Source: Veillonella montpellierensis DSM 17217 (GTDB lineage Bacteria > Bacillota > Negativicutes > Veillonellales > Veillonellaceae). Taken from it: 64,000 nt of DNA. Where the stretch lies: positions 82,071 to 146,070 of the forward strand of contig NZ_AUFY01000006.1 of assembly GCF_000426745.1 (NCBI RefSeq), given 5' to 3'. Below, piece after piece: positions 9,516 to 20,400 of this stretch (position 1 is its first letter; every line of letters starts with the position of its first letter). The notes under the pieces were generated by a model. It made no database searches. It had not been told where the DNA came from and worked only from the letters and a program-made list of their open reading frames with translations. The position numbers were made by a program, and so were the translations under genes.

Positions 9516-11071
9516 TATTGTATTCCCTCCCATGAACTTCTATATGTAATAGATTCTGCAATGTGTTCCACATCAATTACATCAGAATCAGATAAATCAG
9601 CAATTGTTTGTGCTACTTTAATAATCTTATCGTATGCTCTAGCGCTAATATGATAGGTCCTAAAATATTCCTCTAATATCGTCTGTGCTTCCTTTGATAG
9701 AGAGCAAAAATACTCTATATCTCTATGCGTCATATGTGAATTAAACTGATACGATGTAGTTAAAAACCGTTCATATTGCCGATTCCTAGCCAACTGTACT
9801 CTGTTTACTATATCCTGTGACGATTCACTATTTTCTTTCGTAGAAAGTAAATCTTCATACTTAGGCCTCTGTACATCCATAGAAATATCAATACGATCTA
9901 ATAAGGGACCTGATAATTTATTTCGATAGCGCTTTATATCATTTCTTTTACATATACATGGATGCTCATGATCCCCATAAAATCCACATGGACATGGATT
10001 CATTGATATAATTAATAAAAAATCTGATGGATATTCATAACATATACCTGCCCTAGAGACTTGAATAACTCGAGTTTCTATGGGTTGTCGTAATACCTCT
10101 AATATTTCACGTTTAAATTCAGCAGCTTCATCTAGAAATAAAATACCTTTATGTGCTAATGTAATTTCTCCAGGTTTCGGAGGTATACCTCCTCCCGCCA
10201 TGCCTTTTAATGTAACTGTATGATGCGGCTTTCTAAAAGGCCGATGTAATTGTAAGTTTCCACTCGGCAATAACCCTGCAATACTATAAATTTTACTAAC
10301 TTCTAATACTTCTTCTTTTGTCATTCTTGGAAGAATTGTCATGAGCCTTTCAGCTAACATTGTTTTACCAGAACCAGGTGGACCTATCATCATGCTGTTA
10401 TGAAACCCTGCAGCAGCAATCTCTAATCCTCGTTTCGCCAAAAACTGTCCCCGCACATCAGAAAAATCACAGTCCATATCTTTCATCTGTAACGTATCCA
10501 TAGCACTATCTATTTCTGTAATGAATCTAGGCGCCACGTCTTGTTGTTTTTCGATAATAGACATAATCTCTTTTAGTGTGCCTGCGCCCACCGCACAATT
10601 CCCACCTATATAATTCGCTTCTTTTGCGTTATCAACACTCGTATATACAGTCTGTATCGTATCAGACAAAACACCAAGTGTCATGGCTAATACGCCTGTC
10701 ACAGGTCTGATATCGCCCTCTAAGGATAATTCACCAATAAACACAGTACTACTACAAAATTTTTCTTTCTCTTTTTTGGGTAATTTCAACTGTCCTGTTG
10801 CCACAATAATTCCGATAGCAATTGCTAAATCTAAAGCTGCTCCATCTTTACGCAAATCAGCTGGCGCCAAATTGACAATAATGCGACGCATCGGAAATTC
10901 ATAGCCAGTATTTTTTAACGCTGCACGCACACGTTCACGTGCCTCTTTTACCGATGCGGCAGGTAACCCTACTATTTCAAATGTAGGCATTCCTTGCGCT
11001 ATATCAATTTCTACCGTAATTAATTGCCCCTCTATACCTTGTATAGAAGCGCCATATACTTTTGCATACAT
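9515..11071 (-). CDS. comM: YifB/ComM family Mg-chelatase-like AAA ATPase
   Basis: In the family, ComM is a hexameric helicase that promotes branch migration during natural transformation. The N-terminal Lon-protease-like domain has no obvious catalytic serine motif (about 1-170). The AAA core has the P-loop G-P-P-G-S-G-K-T near 210-220 and L-F-L-D-E-A-A-E as Walker B. A Cys cluster, C-P-C-G-F-Y-G-D-H-E-H-P-C-I-C, suggests a metal site. The start at 11071 has AAGGAGAG upstream, and the resulting 518 residues fit the family. It lies next to dprA, consistent with a shared role in DNA uptake. Confidence 0.93.
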   Translation of the reverse strand: MYAKVYGASIQGIEGQLITVEIDIAQGMPTFEIVGLPAASVKEARERVRAALKNTGYEFPMRRIIVNLAPADLRKDGAALDLAIAIGIIVATGQLKLPKKEKEKFCSSTVFIGELSLEGDIRPVTGVLAMTLGVLSDTIQTVYTSVDNAKEANYIGGNCAVGAGTLKEIMSIIEKQQDVAPRFITEIDSAMDTLQMKDMDCDFSDVRGQFLAKRGLEIAAAGFHNSMMIGPPGSGKTMLAERLMTILPRMTKEEVLEVSKIYSIAGLLPSGNLQLHRPFRKPHHTVTLKGMAGGGIPPKPGEITLAHKGILFLDEAAEFKREILEVLRQPIETRVIQVSRAGICYEYPSDFLLIISMNPCPCGFYGDHEHPCICKRNDIKRYRNKLSGPLLDRIDISMDVQRPKYEDLLSTKENSESSQDIVNRVQLARNRQYERFLTTSYQFNSHMTHRDIEYFCSLSKEAQTILEEYFRTYHISARAYDKIIKVAQTIADLSDSDVIDVEHIAESITYRSSWEGIQ

Positions 11072-11094
11072 AACATCTCTCCTTACTTTCTGTC

Positions 11095-11463
11095 TCAAAA
11101 ACACATTTCATAATGCTCTATATCATAAGAATCATCATCGTGCACCATAATAGCTATGACATCAAATCGTATATTCCTATCGTATAATCCCTCTTGCTCT
11201 ATATAATGGAATGCTGTTTTTTTTATATGTTGCCGTTTTTTCCAATTGACCGCCTCAATCGGTATACCATATCGTATAGACGTTCTCGTTTTCACCTCTA
11301 CAAACACAATCATCTCATCGATCATTGCAATAATATCAATTTCCCCAAAAGGACACGTATAATTTGTTGAAAGAATGTGATATCCTTTCTTTATTAAATA
11401 TGAAACTGCTTTTTCTTCACCATGTCGCCCTAACCACCGTTTGTTAAATAACTTAGAATCCAT
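11095..11463 (-). CDS. YraN (UPF0102) family endonuclease-like protein
   Basis: A 122-residue protein of the YraN family, which has an Archaeal-Holliday-junction-resolvase-like nuclease fold. The motifs G-E-I-D-I-I (about 41-46) and V-F-V-E-V-K-T-R (about 54-61) provide the usual Asp and Glu-x-Lys residues. An N-terminal G-R-x-G-E-E-K-A segment is also typical. The biological role is not established. It has a GAGGT site before the ATG at 11463 and precedes comM by 23 bases. It lies downstream of the rnhB terminator, so it probably has its own promoter or depends on readthrough. Confidence 0.9.
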   Translation of the reverse strand: MDSKLFNKRWLGRHGEEKAVSYLIKKGYHILSTNYTCPFGEIDIIAMIDEMIVFVEVKTRTSIRYGIPIEAVNWKKRQHIKKTAFHYIEQEGLYDRNIRFDVIAIMVHDDDSYDIEHYEMCF

Positions 11464-11564
11464 ACATACCTCGCCATTTATCTTTCATTCCTAGTATCAC
11501 TATCTAGTATTATCATGATAGTTATATATTTATCATACAAACTATAAAACCCACACGTAAAGAA

Positions 11565-11593
11565 AGGCAGTCACACCACTGGTGTGACTGCCT
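11565..11593 (-). terminator. Intrinsic terminator downstream of rnhB
   Basis: A perfect 14-base inverted repeat (AGGCAGTCACACCA and its complement) around one central base, followed on the minus strand by a short T-rich stretch. It lies about 50 bases after the rnhB stop. Confidence 0.8.
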
Positions 11594-11639
11594 CATCAAT
11601 TTTATATAAATTCTTCTAGTAAAAGAGATATGTAATTTT

Positions 11640-12431
11640 CTATTTCGCAAATCCTGTAAGTGTTTTAATCGGTTCAAAACTACGCCTGTGAATCGGAGTA
11701 ACGCCTTGATTTTCTAATGCTTCTCGATGTAATTCTGTATAGTACCCCTTATGAATAGAAAAACCATACCCAGGATACTCTCCTTCTAATGACTTCATAT
11801 ATCGATCACGCGTCACTTTAGCAATAATAGACGCAGCTGCAATCGTAGCACTCTTGCTATCCCCTTTAATAATAGATTCTACAGGCATCGTTAAATTAGG
11901 TAATTTCATCGCATCAACGAGTACTGCCTCAGGTGCTACTGATAAAGTACTAACAGCTTCATACATAGCCTTTCTTGTAGCTTCATAAATATTAAGAGAA
12001 TCAATGATTTCTGGGCCATACGAAACACAAGAAATAGCTATTGCTTTTTCCTGTATCTCTTCATATAAAGCTTCTCGTTTCTGTTCAGACAATTTTTTAG
12101 AATCATTTAAACCAAGTATACATGTATGAGGTGGCAATATGACAGCTGCCACCGTTACTGGTCCAGCAATAGGCCCTCTTCCTACCTCGTCAACTCCAGC
12201 TACATGGTACATACCTTGGTTATAAAACACTTCTTCAAATGCATACATGCCATCGATTCTTTGCCGTTCTTTTACTAATTTTTTCTGTTTATTAATATAT
12301 GACTGTGCTAATTGTCTAACAGAACTTCTCCTATCTTCCTGTGCCCATAATAGATAGTCTAGTGCTACTTCATCAACTAATAATTCTTTAATTGATGATA
12401 CTGTTAACTTTTCAAATTCAGTCTTCAACAT
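11640..12431 (-). CDS. rnhB: Ribonuclease HII
   Basis: RNase HII cuts RNA in RNA-DNA hybrids and removes single ribonucleotides from DNA. The catalytic motif G-V-D-E-V-G-R-G-P provides Asp and Glu; V-L-V-D-A-M and the later D-S-K-S region supply the remaining acidic residues. About 60 residues precede the catalytic core, as in the longer Bacillus-type enzymes. I chose the ATG at 12431, preceded by GAGG with 9 bases; it gives 263 residues. The start overlaps the end of rbgA by 14 bases, so coupling is likely. Confidence 0.95.
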   Translation of the reverse strand: MLKTEFEKLTVSSIKELLVDEVALDYLLWAQEDRRSSVRQLAQSYINKQKKLVKERQRIDGMYAFEEVFYNQGMYHVAGVDEVGRGPIAGPVTVAAVILPPHTCILGLNDSKKLSEQKREALYEEIQEKAIAISCVSYGPEIIDSLNIYEATRKAMYEAVSTLSVAPEAVLVDAMKLPNLTMPVESIIKGDSKSATIAAASIIAKVTRDRYMKSLEGEYPGYGFSIHKGYYTELHREALENQGVTPIHRRSFEPIKTLTGFAK

Positions 12432-13317
12432 AATACCGTTCCTCATCGACACGATCTAACGTCATAGCACCTAATTTCCCACTACGATAATCTGTCAAAA
12501 TAATACGACGAGCTTTATCAATATCTACTATACCGCCACTGACTAAGCACCCACGACGTCGTCCAATATGTTCAATAATAGAAGGTGCATCTATCAATTG
12601 TTCTTCTTTTAGTTTATATCGCTCTATCAAACTCTGTGGATGTATGGTGAGTATCGTCTCTATCAATTGCTGTATGACGGACTCTAAATCGTACACATCA
12701 TCAGAAATCGATCCAGTCATCGCAAGCCTAGCTGCAGCCCGCTGATCCTCTAGTTTAGGCCACAAAACCCCTGGTGTATCTAAAAGCTCTAAATTCTTCC
12801 CAATTTTCACCCATTGCTGCCCTCTTGTATGGCCTGGTTTATTAGCAGTTCTCGTTGCTCCAGAGCCAGCTAATTGATTGATCAACGTAGATTTTCCTAC
12901 ATTTGGTATACCTAGAATAATGGTTCGTACCGATCTCGGACGAATCCCTTTCTGTACCCATCGATTCATAATTGGTTGGCTCAATGTTTCTACCAACTTA
13001 ATTAATTGCTTTTTCCCATTGCCCACTTTAGAATCCATCGCCAACACAGACAACTGCTTAGATTTGAAAAATTCAATCCATTGCTTGGTTATCATCGGAT
13101 CCGCCAAGTCAGCTTTATTTAAAATAATTATATGTGGTTTATTACCAATGGTATCAATCATAACAGGATTAGCACTACTTCGTGGTATACGAGCATCCAA
13201 TAATTCAATGACCACATCAACCTTTTTTATATGTTCTTGAATCATACGCGTCGCTTTCGCCATATGACCTGGAAACCAATGCACTACAGGAAATAATTCT
13301 TTATTTTGATTCGCCAT
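12418..13317 (-). CDS. rbgA: Ribosome biogenesis GTPase RbgA (YlqF)
   Basis: RbgA is a circularly permuted GTPase needed for late 50S assembly. The motifs appear in permuted order: N-K-A-D-L (G4) near 65, then G-I-P-N-V-G-K-S-T (G1) near 128, then D-T-P-G-V-L-W-P (G3) near 170. The N-terminus has the hallmark H-W-F-P-G-H-M-A-K-A. The start at 13317 has an excellent GGGAGGAT site; the open frame extends further upstream without a better one. Length is 299 residues. It follows rplS and precedes rnhB, the usual Firmicutes order. Confidence 0.96.
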   Translation of the reverse strand: MANQNKELFPVVHWFPGHMAKATRMIQEHIKKVDVVIELLDARIPRSSANPVMIDTIGNKPHIIILNKADLADPMITKQWIEFFKSKQLSVLAMDSKVGNGKKQLIKLVETLSQPIMNRWVQKGIRPRSVRTIILGIPNVGKSTLINQLAGSGATRTANKPGHTRGQQWVKIGKNLELLDTPGVLWPKLEDQRAAARLAMTGSISDDVYDLESVIQQLIETILTIHPQSLIERYKLKEEQLIDAPSIIEHIGRRRGCLVSGGIVDIDKARRIILTDYRSGKLGAMTLDRVDEERYYVED

Positions 13318-13500
13318 ATATCCTCCCACTATCATATATGCTAGATTGCCATAAGGACATGAAATTTTTCTCTCAAGTATATAAAACGCCAATGTATATA
13401 CATAACTATATGTTCTAGTTCTATGATGCAATGCAATAGAATTCTATCCATCGTATCGCTTTATTGTATTAATACTGTCATATATAGGTAATTCTATAAA

Positions 13501-13531
13501 AATAAAGGGCTGCCTTTGGCAACCCTTTATT
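13501..13531 (-). terminator. Intrinsic terminator downstream of rplS
   Basis: A hairpin with 13-base arms (ATAAAGGG plus TGCC and the near-complement) lies directly after the rplS stop. Only one position is imperfectly paired. It separates rplS from rbgA transcription, at least in part. Confidence 0.7.
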
Positions 13532-13537
13532 AAATAA

Positions 13538-13879
13538 TTAGCGTTTTTCACGAATACGTGCAGCTTTACCGGTAAGATTACGTAAGTAGTACAATTTAGC
13601 ACGACGAACGATACCATGACGAAGAACTTCGATTTTAGCAAGACGTGGGCTGTGTAAAGGGAATGTTCTTTCTACACCAACGCCAGATGCAATACGACGA
13701 ACTGTAAAAGTTTCACGAATGCCACCGTTTTGGCGTTTAATAACAAGGCCTTCAAACATCTGAATACGTTCGCGGCTGCCTTCGACTACCTTTACATGAA
13801 CACGTACTGTATCTCCAGCACGGAACGCAGGAATGTCTGCACGAAGTTGTTCTTGTTCAAGCACATTAATAATATTCAT
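13538..13879 (-). CDS. rplS: 50S ribosomal protein L19
   Basis: L19 sits at the interface of the two ribosomal subunits. The 113 residues match the family throughout: [21 protein letters not shown] and A-K-L-Y-Y-L-R at the end. The start is the ATG at 13879 behind AGGAGG; the frame extends 8 codons further without support. The usual upstream neighbours trmD and rimM are not here; glyS lies upstream instead. Confidence 0.98.
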   Translation of the reverse strand: MNIINVLEQEQLRADIPAFRAGDTVRVHVKVVEGSRERIQMFEGLVIKRQNGGIRETFTVRRIASGVGVERTFPLHSPRLAKIEVLRHGIVRRAKLYYLRNLTGKAARIREKR

Positions 13880-13951
13880 TTTATTTCCTCCTATTGTAGA
13901 CATTCTTACTCACACCTCATGAGCAGCGGACTATCTCAAATTAACACTACA

Positions 13952-13981
13952 ATTTTATCACAACTGATAGAAAAATAGCAA
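13952..13981 (-). promoter_or_regulatory. Promoter for rplS
   Basis: TTGCTA (13976-13981) and TAAAAT (13952-13957) are separated by 18 bases on the minus strand. The resulting leader of about 65 bases contains the palindrome CTCATGAG and could be a regulatory ribosomal-protein leader; that last point is a guess. Confidence 0.6.
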
Positions 13982-14122
13982 GTTTTTTTACATCATACAC
14001 TATACATTGTGAAATGCACTACTCTAATACATACCTTTCGTAGATGTTAACAAGGATTCTATCTCCTCATCAATATAGTAAACAAAAATGTATTGCCATG
14101 TTCTTAAATCTATCAGCCTATA

Positions 14123-16174
14123 TTATTTTAATGCACTAATATCACCGATAATTGCCATAGATTCATAGGCTAATCGAAGCAATTGTAATCGATTATTCTT
14201 AATAGCTTCATCTTTATCCATAACCATAACTGCTTCGAAAAACTCATTAATCGAATCGATTAATGTAGCTGGCACGGCCACCACTTTCGCATATGCTTCC
14301 TGTTCCCATGCGCTTTGACTTAGGTTATAGGCTTCTAATGCCTTTTTAAATAAAGTAATTTCAGCCTGCTCTTGTAAGGCACTTTCATCAACACCACTAT
14401 AAGAAATATCTTTCACCAAATTATACATACGTGTGAAAGCTTGTACTAGTTCTTCCTGTTCATCAATGCGATTATTCATAATAGCTTGAGCTAATCCCTC
14501 TGCATCGGCTACAGTAGTACTATCATTAGAAAGTATTAATTCTATCACTGTATGAGGTAATTGGCGATCCAAGAAAATATGTTTCAACCGCAATGTAAAG
14601 AACGTTGTTACCTGTTTCATTAATTCACGCTGTTCTTCTTCAGGTACTTGTAATAATTCCATAGCTTTCGTGAAAATTGGAACTAAGCTTACATTCCATT
14701 CAGAGTCCATCAATATATTTAGTATACCAATTGTTTGCCGGCGTAATGCATAAGGGTCTTGTGAGCCAGTTGGAATTAACCCACGGCTAAAAGTAGCTAC
14801 AATATTATCGATTTTATCGATAATAGATAATACTTTACCAGTGCTTGTTGTTGGCAGTACATCACCTGCGAAACGTGGTAAATACTGTTCATAAATAGCT
14901 TCTGCCACTTCAGGTGATTCTCCATCTAGCAAGGCATATTCTTTCCCCATGACACCTTGTAACTCAGTAAATTCTGTAACCATACCTGTCGTTAAATCAG
15001 TCTTTGCTAATTGTATAGCCCGTTCTAAAATAACTAATTCTGATTCTTCTAAATTAACTGCTTCCCCTAATACTGCACCTAATTCTAATAAGCGCTTTGT
15101 TTTATCACTTAAATTTCCTAGACCCTCTTGGAATACAATTCGAGTCAATCCTTCACTACGATCCGCCAATGCTGTTTTTCTATCTTCTTTAAAGAAAAAT
15201 TTTGCATCATCTAAGCGAGCTCGTAATACACGTTCATTACCATGCTGTACTGTTTCTAAGGAATGATCAGATCCATTACGAACCGTCAAAAACATAGGTA
15301 ATAGCTTTCCCTCTTTTGTCATCAATGGAAAATAGCGTTGATGATCTTTCATAGGTGTAACAATAGCAGCATCTGGCAATTCTAAATAGGATTCGTCAAA
15401 TTCCCCACATAGAGCCGTAGGCCATTCTACTAAATAATTAATTTCTTCTAGTAATTCATCATCCCAAACAATATGAGCATTCTTTTGCTCCGCTAAGTCA
15501 AATAATTGTTTCTTAATCAAAGAACGACGTTTATCTTGGTCGACCATGACAAAATTTTCTTCACAAGCCTTTTCATAACTTTTTGCATTCAAAATGGTAA
15601 AGTCCCCGTTACTTAAAAAGCGATGTCCTCGCGATACATTACCTGATTGTATCCTAGCAAATTCTACAGGAATCACTGTATCATCAAGTAATGCCACTAA
15701 CCACCGAACAGGTCGAACAAACTTGTCATCTAAACTGCCCCAATGCATGGATTTAGGGAAACTCAAGCCATGAACCAATTCTGGTAGTATATCTTTTAAA
15801 ATGGTTTCTGCTTTCACGCCCTGTGTCATAGTAACCGCATAGATATATCCATCTTTTTCTACTAACTTAGATACATCAATACCTTTTCCTCGTGCAAAGC
15901 CAATTGCCGCTTTTGTAGGTTGATGATCCTTGTCATAAGCAATCGACACAGAAGGCCCCTTATGTTCCTCATGCATATCGGCAGACTTTTCATCGAGTCC
16001 AAAAATTTGTAATGCGAGTCTTCGTGGTGTACCTTTTGTAGCAATGCTTTCAAAAGAGAGATGATGGTCTCTTAATTGTTGTACAGCTAATTCTTTTAGC
16101 TGAGCAAGAACTTGATTCATAAAGCCCGCTGGAATTTCTTCACAGCCAATTTCAAATAAAAAATCCTTTGCCAT
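14123..16174 (-). CDS. glyS: Glycine--tRNA ligase beta subunit
   Basis: GlyS is the beta chain of the alpha2-beta2 bacterial glycyl-tRNA synthetase. It binds tRNA-Gly while GlyQ makes the adenylate. The 683 residues are the normal length. The N-terminus has F-E-I-G-C-E-E-I-P-A, and the body contains the family segments T-P-R-R-L, G-L-S-F-P-K-S-M-H-W and F-L-T-V-R-N-G. The C-terminal third is the helical anticodon-binding DALR-type domain. It starts one base after the glyQ stop and shares the glyQ promoter and T-box. Confidence 0.97.
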   Translation of the reverse strand: MAKDFLFEIGCEEIPAGFMNQVLAQLKELAVQQLRDHHLSFESIATKGTPRRLALQIFGLDEKSADMHEEHKGPSVSIAYDKDHQPTKAAIGFARGKGIDVSKLVEKDGYIYAVTMTQGVKAETILKDILPELVHGLSFPKSMHWGSLDDKFVRPVRWLVALLDDTVIPVEFARIQSGNVSRGHRFLSNGDFTILNAKSYEKACEENFVMVDQDKRRSLIKKQLFDLAEQKNAHIVWDDELLEEINYLVEWPTALCGEFDESYLELPDAAIVTPMKDHQRYFPLMTKEGKLLPMFLTVRNGSDHSLETVQHGNERVLRARLDDAKFFFKEDRKTALADRSEGLTRIVFQEGLGNLSDKTKRLLELGAVLGEAVNLEESELVILERAIQLAKTDLTTGMVTEFTELQGVMGKEYALLDGESPEVAEAIYEQYLPRFAGDVLPTTSTGKVLSIIDKIDNIVATFSRGLIPTGSQDPYALRRQTIGILNILMDSEWNVSLVPIFTKAMELLQVPEEEQRELMKQVTTFFTLRLKHIFLDRQLPHTVIELILSNDSTTVADAEGLAQAIMNNRIDEQEELVQAFTRMYNLVKDISYSGVDESALQEQAEITLFKKALEAYNLSQSAWEQEAYAKVVAVPATLIDSINEFFEAVMVMDKDEAIKNNRLQLLRLAYESMAIIGDISALK

Positions 16175-16175
16175 C

Positions 16176-17051
16176 TTATTTATCTCCTTTCAAAAGTGGG
16201 AATCCTAATTCTTCTCGTTTTTTTAATTGTGCTTTTGCACATATACGAGCTAATGCACGTACACGACCAATAAACGCCGTTCTTTCACTAATACTGATAG
16301 CCCCGCGAGAATCAAGCAAATTAAATGTATGCGAACATTTTAATACATAATCATAGGCTGGTAGCACATAGCCTAATTCACAAATGCGTTTTGCTTCCGA
16401 TTCATACATGTCGAATAAGGTAAATAACATATCTGTATTGGCTAATTCAAAATTATAGGTAGATTGTTCCACTTCGTTGGCATGCCACACGTCTCCATAG
16501 GTAACCGTATCATTCCATTTCAAGTCGTACACATTTTCTACCCCTTGAATGTACATGGCCAATCGTTCTAAGCCATAGGTAATCTCTACAGAAACTGGCT
16601 TTACGTCTATGCTGCCAACTTGTTGAAAGTAGGTAAATTGTGTTACTTCCATTCCATCAAGCCAGACTTCCCAACCGAGGCCCCACGCTCCCAATGTAGG
16701 AGATTCCCAATTGTCTTCTACGAATCGAATATCGTGTTCTTCCGCATGAATTCCTAAGACCGCCAAACTCTCTAAATATAATTCTTGTATCGTATCTGGC
16801 GATGGTTTAATAATCACTTGAAACTGATGATGTTGATATAAACGATTTGGATTATCTCCGTAGCGACCGTCTGCCGGACGACGTGATGGTTCTACATAAC
16901 AAACAGACCAAGGCTCTGGTCCTATGGCACGAAGAAATGTTGCTGGGTTCATGGTGCCCGCACCTTTTTCTACGTCATAAGGATTTTGCAATACACAGCC
17001 ATGTTCGCCCCAGAATTTTTGCAAATTTAGTATGATCTCTTGAAATGTCAT
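16176..17051 (-). CDS. glyQ: Glycine--tRNA ligase alpha subunit
   Basis: GlyQ is the catalytic class II chain that activates glycine. The 291 residues match the family: [13 protein letters not shown] near the start, then [32 protein letters not shown] and [16 protein letters not shown]. The ATG at 17051 has GGAGG 7 bases upstream; a TTG two codons earlier is less likely. Expression is probably controlled by the T-box leader immediately upstream, which senses uncharged tRNA-Gly. Confidence 0.98.
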   Translation of the reverse strand: MTFQEIILNLQKFWGEHGCVLQNPYDVEKGAGTMNPATFLRAIGPEPWSVCYVEPSRRPADGRYGDNPNRLYQHHQFQVIIKPSPDTIQELYLESLAVLGIHAEEHDIRFVEDNWESPTLGAWGLGWEVWLDGMEVTQFTYFQQVGSIDVKPVSVEITYGLERLAMYIQGVENVYDLKWNDTVTYGDVWHANEVEQSTYNFELANTDMLFTLFDMYESEAKRICELGYVLPAYDYVLKCSHTFNLLDSRGAISISERTAFIGRVRALARICAKAQLKKREELGFPLLKGDK

Positions 17052-17094
17052 AATCAATCCTCCACATACTCATAATCGATGGTAATTGAACAAA

Positions 17095-17299
17095 ATAAAA
17101 CGTCCCTGCAACGAAATTCGCTACAGGGACGAGAATAACCCGCGGTTCCACCCTACTTGGCAATATGCCCTCTTTTTTAATCGACCTTTACTAACCAATT
17201 GGCGTTCCTGTCAAAGCTCCACAGCGCCTTCGACTCAATTGTGAGCTTACACTATCCTCACTCGCTGATACGAGACTACTACTCTGTTTCTTAGCTATT
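17095..17299 (-). ncRNA. Glycine T-box leader of glyQS
   Basis: A transcription-attenuating riboswitch that pairs with uncharged tRNA-Gly. On the minus strand it shows the T-box signature AGGGTGGAACCGCGGGTTA (about 17135-17156). A terminator hairpin follows, with arms CGTCCCTGTAGCGAA and its partner, then a T-rich run (about 17097-17132). The upstream part forms a Stem I-like region. A GGC triplet at 17226-17228, in the context GAAGGCGC, is the likely glycine specifier codon. The specifier assignment is inference; the T-box and terminator are direct. Confidence 0.92.
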
Positions 17300-17305
17300 A
17301 TCATA

Positions 17306-17334
17306 ATTGTACAAGTTAGATGTTACGGTGTCAA
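17306..17334 (-). promoter_or_regulatory. Promoter for glyQS
   Basis: A perfect TTGACA (17329-17334) and TACAAT (17306-17311) are separated by 17 bases on the minus strand. This places the transcript start near 17299, at the beginning of the T-box leader. Confidence 0.85.
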
Positions 17335-17453
17335 TATAAATATGTGTTTATATTGAGAAATATGGTAAATGTATTTTACTCTATATAAAATTTACTAGTA
17401 TAACTAATACTATATTATACCATTGGAAATAACTAAATAACTTTACTTCTACT

Positions 17454-20400
17454 TTAGAATTTATAAGTAGCTTGTACTCTTGCATAATCACCTAATGAGA
17501 AATTTTCAGGACCAAATAATGTATCTCGTTTATTAGTGCCTTTTGCATCAAAAGTATAGAACATTTCCCAAAGAACATTCTTCGTTGGCACATATCCAGT
17601 ACCTATAGTAAAGCTACGTATACCATCTAAATAGCGATCTGGTAAGGATTCAGTCCCGTTGCCACCAAAGAATGAACCGTGTTGGAAATATTTATAATCT
17701 ACAAACATATTCCAGCTACGAGGGACATTGATATCTGCTTTACCAATATCTAATCGTGCAGTCCAAAAATAAGGAGTGCCACCATCAACATGTCCTTTAG
17801 CTTGATAATCCCCAGAGTCAGCCTCTTGATACCCTACGGAATGACCATTCATATATCGTCCAAAATTAGTTTGATTACGTCCATAGTCAAAGGATAGAAT
17901 AGCACTTCTACCAAATTGCCATTTAGCCCCTATGCCCCACACATTAGCTAAGTGATTAAATTTTGACATATCATTGTTCTTGCCATTAGCTGCACCAATA
18001 GTATATGTGTCATCATTAATGGATTGCAAATACCAAGCATTGAAACCTAAATTATGATTCAACCTGTGCTTAACTTGTAAAAATACAGTTTGATGAATGG
18101 AAGGTATCACATCTTGCTCCATAACAGATCCTTCAGTTTTAACAATTAAACCGATTGCATCCCCTAATCCGGCTCGTGGTTGTTTACTTCCATCTTCAGC
18201 AGAATATAATACTTTAGTTAAATTATAAAGATATGATAAAAATACTTGAGGGAGACGTCCTTCAGATCCATAAATAGTTAAACCTTGCGGTGAACCTTCA
18301 CCTGTAAAGCTAGATTCATAGATAGATTCAATTAATCTGTCACTATTGATAGGTTTATATGGACCTGCGGCCCAATCATCTGGTGGTATGATTGACTCTT
18401 CTAAATCAGCAATTGTCACAGTTTTAGGCAACTCATAATCTCCCCATGTTTCATTGACCGTAATAGGCTTCCATGTTCCATCAGCAGTTTTTTCAACAGC
18501 TCGCGTAATCATTTCATTACGATATTCATCAGTATCATAGATTTTCCATAATTTACGGATCTCATGTTTTGCAAGTTCATTATATGCAGAAATAATAGAA
18601 GCCTTTTTATTTGCTGATTGTAGATAATTCCATCCCACTTTACCATCTTTATTCGTTTCTAATGCACTAATTTCCGAACCTTTAATACTTAATGCATCAC
18701 CATATTTTTCAATAAATTTCAAGTCTTCATCTGTTGTATTACTTGTAATCTGTGTTGAAAAATTAAGGTCTAGCCCTCTTACCATGAGTTCTTTTTTTGT
18801 TTTTTTATTAATTATTTTATATACAGGTTCAATTTTATTATCTCCATAAAGAGCTAATGGAATACGAATCTTATTCATTTCCTTTCCATAAGCTTTATTT
18901 ACTATTGTTACTAATCTGCGTAATATGTCAGCTCGTTTTTCTAATGGTTCATTAGCATCAACAGAATCTCTCAATTGTTTATAAAAATTAATATTTTTAT
19001 CTGCTCCTTTTATGACATCTGATGGTTCTAATGGTTTATATGAAGAATCATAATTAGTACCAGTAGCATCAGGCTTAATTCCAAGTAGTTCATTCACAGT
19101 AACTGGTCGTTTGAACTTTTCATACAAAATATGAGTATATGGAGAATCAATAATACCAGTACTACCTTTTAAAGACCCATAGCCTATACGAATTTGGGAA
19201 TTCTGGCCCGTCCAAATAGCACGAACTCCATCAAATTCTTTACCAAACCAGTAGCCAGTTACGCCCATAGATTCTGTTAATCGGCCAATTGAAAAGTCCC
19301 AATGATTTACATGTTTTGTAACATCTAGTTTATCAATTCTCTGTTTGTTAAGTGATTTATTCTTATCTAAATCAAGCTTCGTATCTATATTAGATGTACT
19401 AGATGCACTGCCTACTACTTTTACATGCAATGTATCATTCATTCTAGCATCAATTCCTAATCGAAGACGTTGTCCAAATGAGTGACCATCTGCATCATAC
19501 ATATTTTTGCTTCCTGTCGCCACACTCGTATCTGTACGGAATATAACACCTGCACGATTAGATCCACCATGTGCATTCCACCTTGCACGATAGTCACCAA
19601 TTAAAGTAACTCCACGTTGTTTATTGCTATCAAACGATGATGCTACAAAATCATCCAATGATAACTTAGATAAGATAAAAGGACTTTCAAAATTGCCATC
19701 ACTAGTTATATCACCACTGCCAAATTTCATGTTAATACCAAAACGATATACTCGTGACTGTATAGCTCGATCATCATCATGGTGATTGAATATATTATTA
19801 ACTCCTATATATGCCAATGAATCTTTACCGATTTGTTTTTGCAATATAAAATTCCAAATACCAAATGTTTTCTTTTTATAATCTGAACGATGTGCATAAA
19901 TTTGACTAGCTTGTTTGTCTAATCCCTCCATACTCCAATAATTGGATGAATTTGCCAAAGAATTAGAGTCTAACATATTAATATAATAATTACTCCATAA
20001 AGAACCATTCCAACCAGATTTTTTATTCGTATAGTTAATATTAATATCAAATTTATGTACTGGTTTGTCTAATAATTGATGTGGCATAGTAGGGTCTGAT
20101 TTATTAATCGCATGAAGCCAAGTATAACCTAATTTAGTAGACCAGTAATGACCAAGCTTTTGTGTAACTTCAAACTCAAGTCCTGTAATATCAGCCTTCC
20201 CTATATTTTTAAAACTATAAATAAGATCAGGTGCCACTTTCCATTTTTCAGTAAAACTCAAATAAGGTGCAAAATCCTTAACTTTACCTGTAAAGTAAGT
20301 AGTCATATAGTTTTTAATCTGGTTATGAAATATACCTACTCGCCAAGTTGTTTTTTTATTCTCTCCTTCTAAACTAATATCATAATTAACGGATTTTTCT

